Below, one piece after another: positions 20,313 to 22,357 of a stretch of DNA of 22,357 nt. The DNA is taken from assembly GCA_910579485.1 (NCBI GenBank), contig CAJTVO010000049.1:1-22357 (forward strand), written 5' to 3'. The position numbers and the translations under genes are program-made. This DNA is from an uncultured Oscillospiraceae bacterium (lineage in GTDB: Bacteria > Bacillota > Clostridia > Oscillospirales > Oscillospiraceae). Under the pieces are notes generated by a model. The model worked only from the letters and a program-made list of their open reading frames with translations. It did no database searches and was not told where the DNA came from. The stretch's first letter is position 1. Each line of letters begins with the position of its first letter.

Positions 20313-21098
20313 TTACTTATAGAACCGGTGACAGCCGATGGTCATATGATAGGTACGGTTGGCACGCACCCACTTTCCCTGGGACAGGGCGGGGTTGAAA
20401 AAGTAGAGGCTCTCCCCCGCCGCGTCCACGCCGGCCATCACCAGGCGGGCCGCCAGGACGCTCTGCTCCGTGGGCTCGTTGTAGATGGTCCGGTTGGAGA
20501 CCGGCTCAAACTGGACGCCGTTCTTCTTGTCGAAGACCACGCCCTTTACCGTGTCGGGGAACTCGTCCGAGGCCACACGGTTGCAGATCACGTTGCCGAC
20601 GGCGATCTGGCCCACCAGGCTCTCCCCGCGGCTCTCGGCGCTGATGATCCGGCTGAGCCAGTAGAAGTCTTCCTCCGTCCAGCTCCGCTCCGTCCCGTCA
20701 CGCACCGTCACGGGGCTGTCCCAATCCACGAACTCCACCTCCGCGCCCAGCAGGTTGGCCACGCTGCGCAGAGGTACGTATGTACGCTCCGTCCGCAGCA
20801 GGGTCCCGCTGCTCATCCCGTAGAGATATCCGTCGGCCAGCACATAATCGCGCCGGGCGGGCACGTCCAGGGTGAACAGGTCCGTCTGCGCCGAGGCGGT
20901 GCGGGCGTCGTGGTCCCACTGGGTCTCCCATCCGCCCAAATGCTCCAGGAAGGGCGTGAGCTGAACGTAGGTCACGCCCTCCTCCACAAAGGCCGGGACC
21001 GGACTGCCCTCCACCGTTACCGTAATGTCCGCCGCCTGGGCTGTGGAACCCAGCAGCAGGCCCGCCAGAAGCAGGCCCAGTATTCGATTTCCTTTCAT
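20313..21098 (-). CDS. Secreted SleB/CwlJ-type cell wall hydrolase with N-terminal copper-amine-oxidase-like domain
   Basis: The 261-residue product has a signal peptide (residues 1-22, cut after AQA). A copper amine oxidase N-terminal-like domain follows (about 25-132; VTYVQLTPFLEHLGG and RTYVPLRSVANLLGA). The C-terminal Hydrolase_2 domain (about 145-260) has IISAESRGE (likely catalytic E155), GQIAVGNVICNRV and FPDTVKGVVF, ending GCHRFYK. Relatives SleB and CwlJ degrade spore cortex peptidoglycan during germination. This fusion is frequent in clostridia, where it may act in germination or in vegetative wall turnover. The ATG at 21098 has AAAGGAG upstream. No clear sigma-A or sigma-G promoter was recognised. 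Confidence 0.88.
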   Translation of the reverse strand: MKGNRILGLLLAGLLLGSTAQAADITVTVEGSPVPAFVEEGVTYVQLTPFLEHLGGWETQWDHDARTASAQTDLFTLDVPARRDYVLADGYLYGMSSGTLLRTERTYVPLRSVANLLGAEVEFVDWDSPVTVRDGTERSWTEEDFYWLSRIISAESRGESLVGQIAVGNVICNRVASDEFPDTVKGVVFDKKNGVQFEPVSNRTIYNEPTEQSVLAARLVMAGVDAAGESLYFFNPALSQGKWVRANRTYHMTIGCHRFYK

Positions 21099-21153
21099 GC
21101 CGCAGCTTGCTCCTTTCTTCTTGAATGTTCTGACGGCATCATACTCTCTCAGC

Positions 21154-21208
21154 GGCGGAGCCGCCGGGCCGTATTCTGCGGCCCGATAAAAGAACCTCTT
21201 TCTTTTAT
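21154..21208. repeat. Cluster of three consecutive hairpins before the hydrolase and fruK genes
   Basis: In order: GGCGG-AG-CCGCC (21154-21165), GGGCCG-TATTCTG-CGGCCC (21166-21184) and ATAAAAGA-(7)-TCTTTTAT (21186-21208). They abut without gaps. No gene ends nearby, so they are not ordinary terminators; they may be a dispersed intergenic element or leader structures. Confidence 0.5.
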
Positions 21209-21264
21209 TGAAGATCAGTATAAAAAACGGGGGCCGTCCTCCCCTACGACAGTATACCGGAGAG

Positions 21265-21307
21265 TTCCCCCCGGGGCAAGGTGTAAATCCTGGTAATTTC
21301 CCCCCGG
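21265..21307 (+). promoter_or_regulatory. Direct repeats upstream of the fruK promoter
   Basis: TTCCCCCCGG occurs at 21265-21274 and 21298-21307, 33 bases (about three helical turns) apart, upstream of the -35 box. It could be a paired activator or repressor site, or chance in GC-rich DNA. Confidence 0.3.
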
Positions 21308-21342
21308 AGGAAGGAAATCTCCAGCAATTTTTCCCAAAAGCC

Positions 21343-21371
21343 TTGAAAAATCGGGCGATCCATGGTATTCT
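21343..21371 (+). promoter_or_regulatory. Promoter of the fruK-type gene, extended -10
   Basis: TTGAAA (21343-21348), 17 bases, then TATTCT (21366-21371), preceded by TGG. The -10 matches consensus at 4 of 6 positions, helped by the TGN extension. Confidence 0.65.
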
Positions 21372-21405
21372 GACGCTACATGCTGAAGAAGAGAGGTGCG
21401 CATTT

Positions 21406-22320
21406 ATGATCTACACCATCACGACCAACCCCTCCCTGGACTATACGGTGGAGGCGGAGCTGCTCCCTGGACAGATCAACCGCGCCGAGAGCGAGGCCAT
21501 CTATCCCGGCGGCAAGGGGATCAATGTCTCCCTCTTCCTCCAGCGCCTTGGTGAGGAGACCCGCGCCCTGGGGTTCGCCGCAGGACGCATCGGCCAGACC
21601 ATCCGGGACCTGCTGGACGATCTGGGCTGTCCCCACACGCTGCTGGAGCTGGGCGGCGGCGGACAGAGCCGCATCAACGTGAAGATCTGCGGCTCCACGG
21701 AGACGGCGGTCAACGGGCGGGGGCCGGAGCTGGGCGCAAAGGATCTGGTGCGCCTGCTGGAACTGCTGCAGGACGTGCGGCGGGAGGACGCGGTGGTGAT
21801 CTCCGGCTGGGCTCAGAACATCTCCTTTTATGTCTCCATCCTGCAGCAGCTGGAGGACACCGGCTGCATGACGGTGCTGGACTGCAGCGGCGAGGCCCTG
21901 TGGCAGTGCCTGGGGTGCCACCCTTTCCTCATCAAGCCCAATCTGACGGAACTGGGCGCCCTGTTCGGCGTGGAGGACCTGGAGTACGCCGAGAGCGTGG
22001 AGCTGGCCCATCAGCTCCAGCTGGAGGGGGCCCGCAACGTGATGGTCTCCATGGGGAACGAGGGCGCGTTCCTGCTGACCGAGAGCCGGGAGCTGTACGT
22101 CGCCGCCGCCTGCCACGGCCAGACAGTCAGCACGGTGGGCTCCGGGGACTCCCTGGTGGCCGGGTTTTTGACGGGACTGCGTCAGACCGGCGATTTCGGC
22201 AAGGCCCTGCAAATGGGCGTGGCCGCGGGATGCGCCACGGCCTTCAGCGGATGGCTGGGGACCAAGGAGCTGACCATGGAGCTGCTGGGGCAGATCAATG
22301 TGGAGAAACGCCTGCTGTAA
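21406..22320 (+). CDS. fruK: 1-phosphofructokinase / PfkB family hexose kinase
   Basis: The PfkB kinase most like FruK/LacC phosphorylates fructose 1-phosphate (or tagatose 6-phosphate) to the bisphosphate. The 304-residue product begins MIYTITTNPSLDYTV, with PGGKGINVSLFLQRLG (34-49) and the C-terminal ATP/anion-hole motif VGSGDSLVAGF, where D248 is the catalytic base (the usual GAGD is GSGD). KPNLTELGALFG is also typical. The ATG at 21406 is chosen over the upstream in-frame start at 21208 because AGAGGTG lies 7 bases before it and the family begins there. No fruR or fructose PTS gene is visible; they could lie beyond the right edge. Choice between fructose 1-phosphate and tagatose 6-phosphate is not settled by sequence alone. 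Confidence 0.9.
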   Translation: MIYTITTNPSLDYTVEAELLPGQINRAESEAIYPGGKGINVSLFLQRLGEETRALGFAAGRIGQTIRDLLDDLGCPHTLLELGGGGQSRINVKICGSTETAVNGRGPELGAKDLVRLLELLQDVRREDAVVISGWAQNISFYVSILQQLEDTGCMTVLDCSGEALWQCLGCHPFLIKPNLTELGALFGVEDLEYAESVELAHQLQLEGARNVMVSMGNEGAFLLTESRELYVAAACHGQTVSTVGSGDSLVAGFLTGLRQTGDFGKALQMGVAAGCATAFSGWLGTKELTMELLGQINVEKRLL

Positions 22321-22357
22321 AAGGGGCGCAAAGCGGCGCGCCGTTCCAGATCAGGAA

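Overview
The window reads as chromosomal DNA of a GC-rich, spore-forming Clostridia member, probably an Oscillospiraceae relative of the Flavonifractor/Pseudoflavonifractor/Oscillibacter type. This is an inference. It rests on the high GC with NNC/NNG codon bias, near-consensus Gram-positive sigma-A promoters and strong AGGAGG ribosome sites, a DUF4364 protein, split iron-sulfur L-serine dehydratase genes, an archaeal/eukaryote-like ProRS, and a SleB/CwlJ-type germination-like hydrolase. No rRNA, complete tRNA, CRISPR array or phage gene was seen.

Layout. Positions 1-521 hold the 5' part of pyrH on the minus strand, running off the left edge. A divergent promoter pair separates it from a plus-strand operon (756-4711): cofactor-independent phosphoglycerate mutase (apgM), a small heptad-repeat coiled-coil protein, a DUF1015 protein and a PHP-type histidinol phosphatase, closed by a strong hairpin. 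A convergent minus-strand phosphoribosyltransferase-like gene (4775-5413) follows. Next come plus-strand genes for an aromatic-acid-exporter-type membrane protein and a membrane-anchored DUF5067 protein, then minus-strand DUF4364. An extremely cysteine-rich protein with a possible sporulation promoter (8488-9330) precedes an Xaa-Pro aminopeptidase, a wrecked phosphotransferase and a DIP1984 protein. A 276-bp stretch bounded by perfect 13-bp inverted repeats (11660-11935) lies directly before proS, and its right repeat supplies the proS -35 box. The rest is mostly minus strand: a GreA-family factor, a NatAB-type ABC exporter facing a small XRE regulator across back-to-back promoters, and an apparent four-gene operon TIGR04255-degV-sdaAB-sdaAA. 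A structured intergenic region, a cell wall hydrolase and a plus-strand fruK-type sugar kinase end the window.

Genes working together. ApgM interconverts 3- and 2-phosphoglycerate, DUF1015 is often found beside serine biosynthesis genes, and SdaAB turns serine into pyruvate, so several genes touch the phosphoglycerate-serine-pyruvate node. The NatAB/XRE pair looks like an exporter with its own regulator. The Cys-rich protein and the SleB-like hydrolase point to sporulation and germination. No obvious large new system is present. The best leads are the MITE-like element driving proS, the non-standard start of apgM, the variable-length heptad array, the Cys-rich putative spore protein, the phosphoribosyltransferase without its acidic pair, and the folded intergenic region at 20095-20312.
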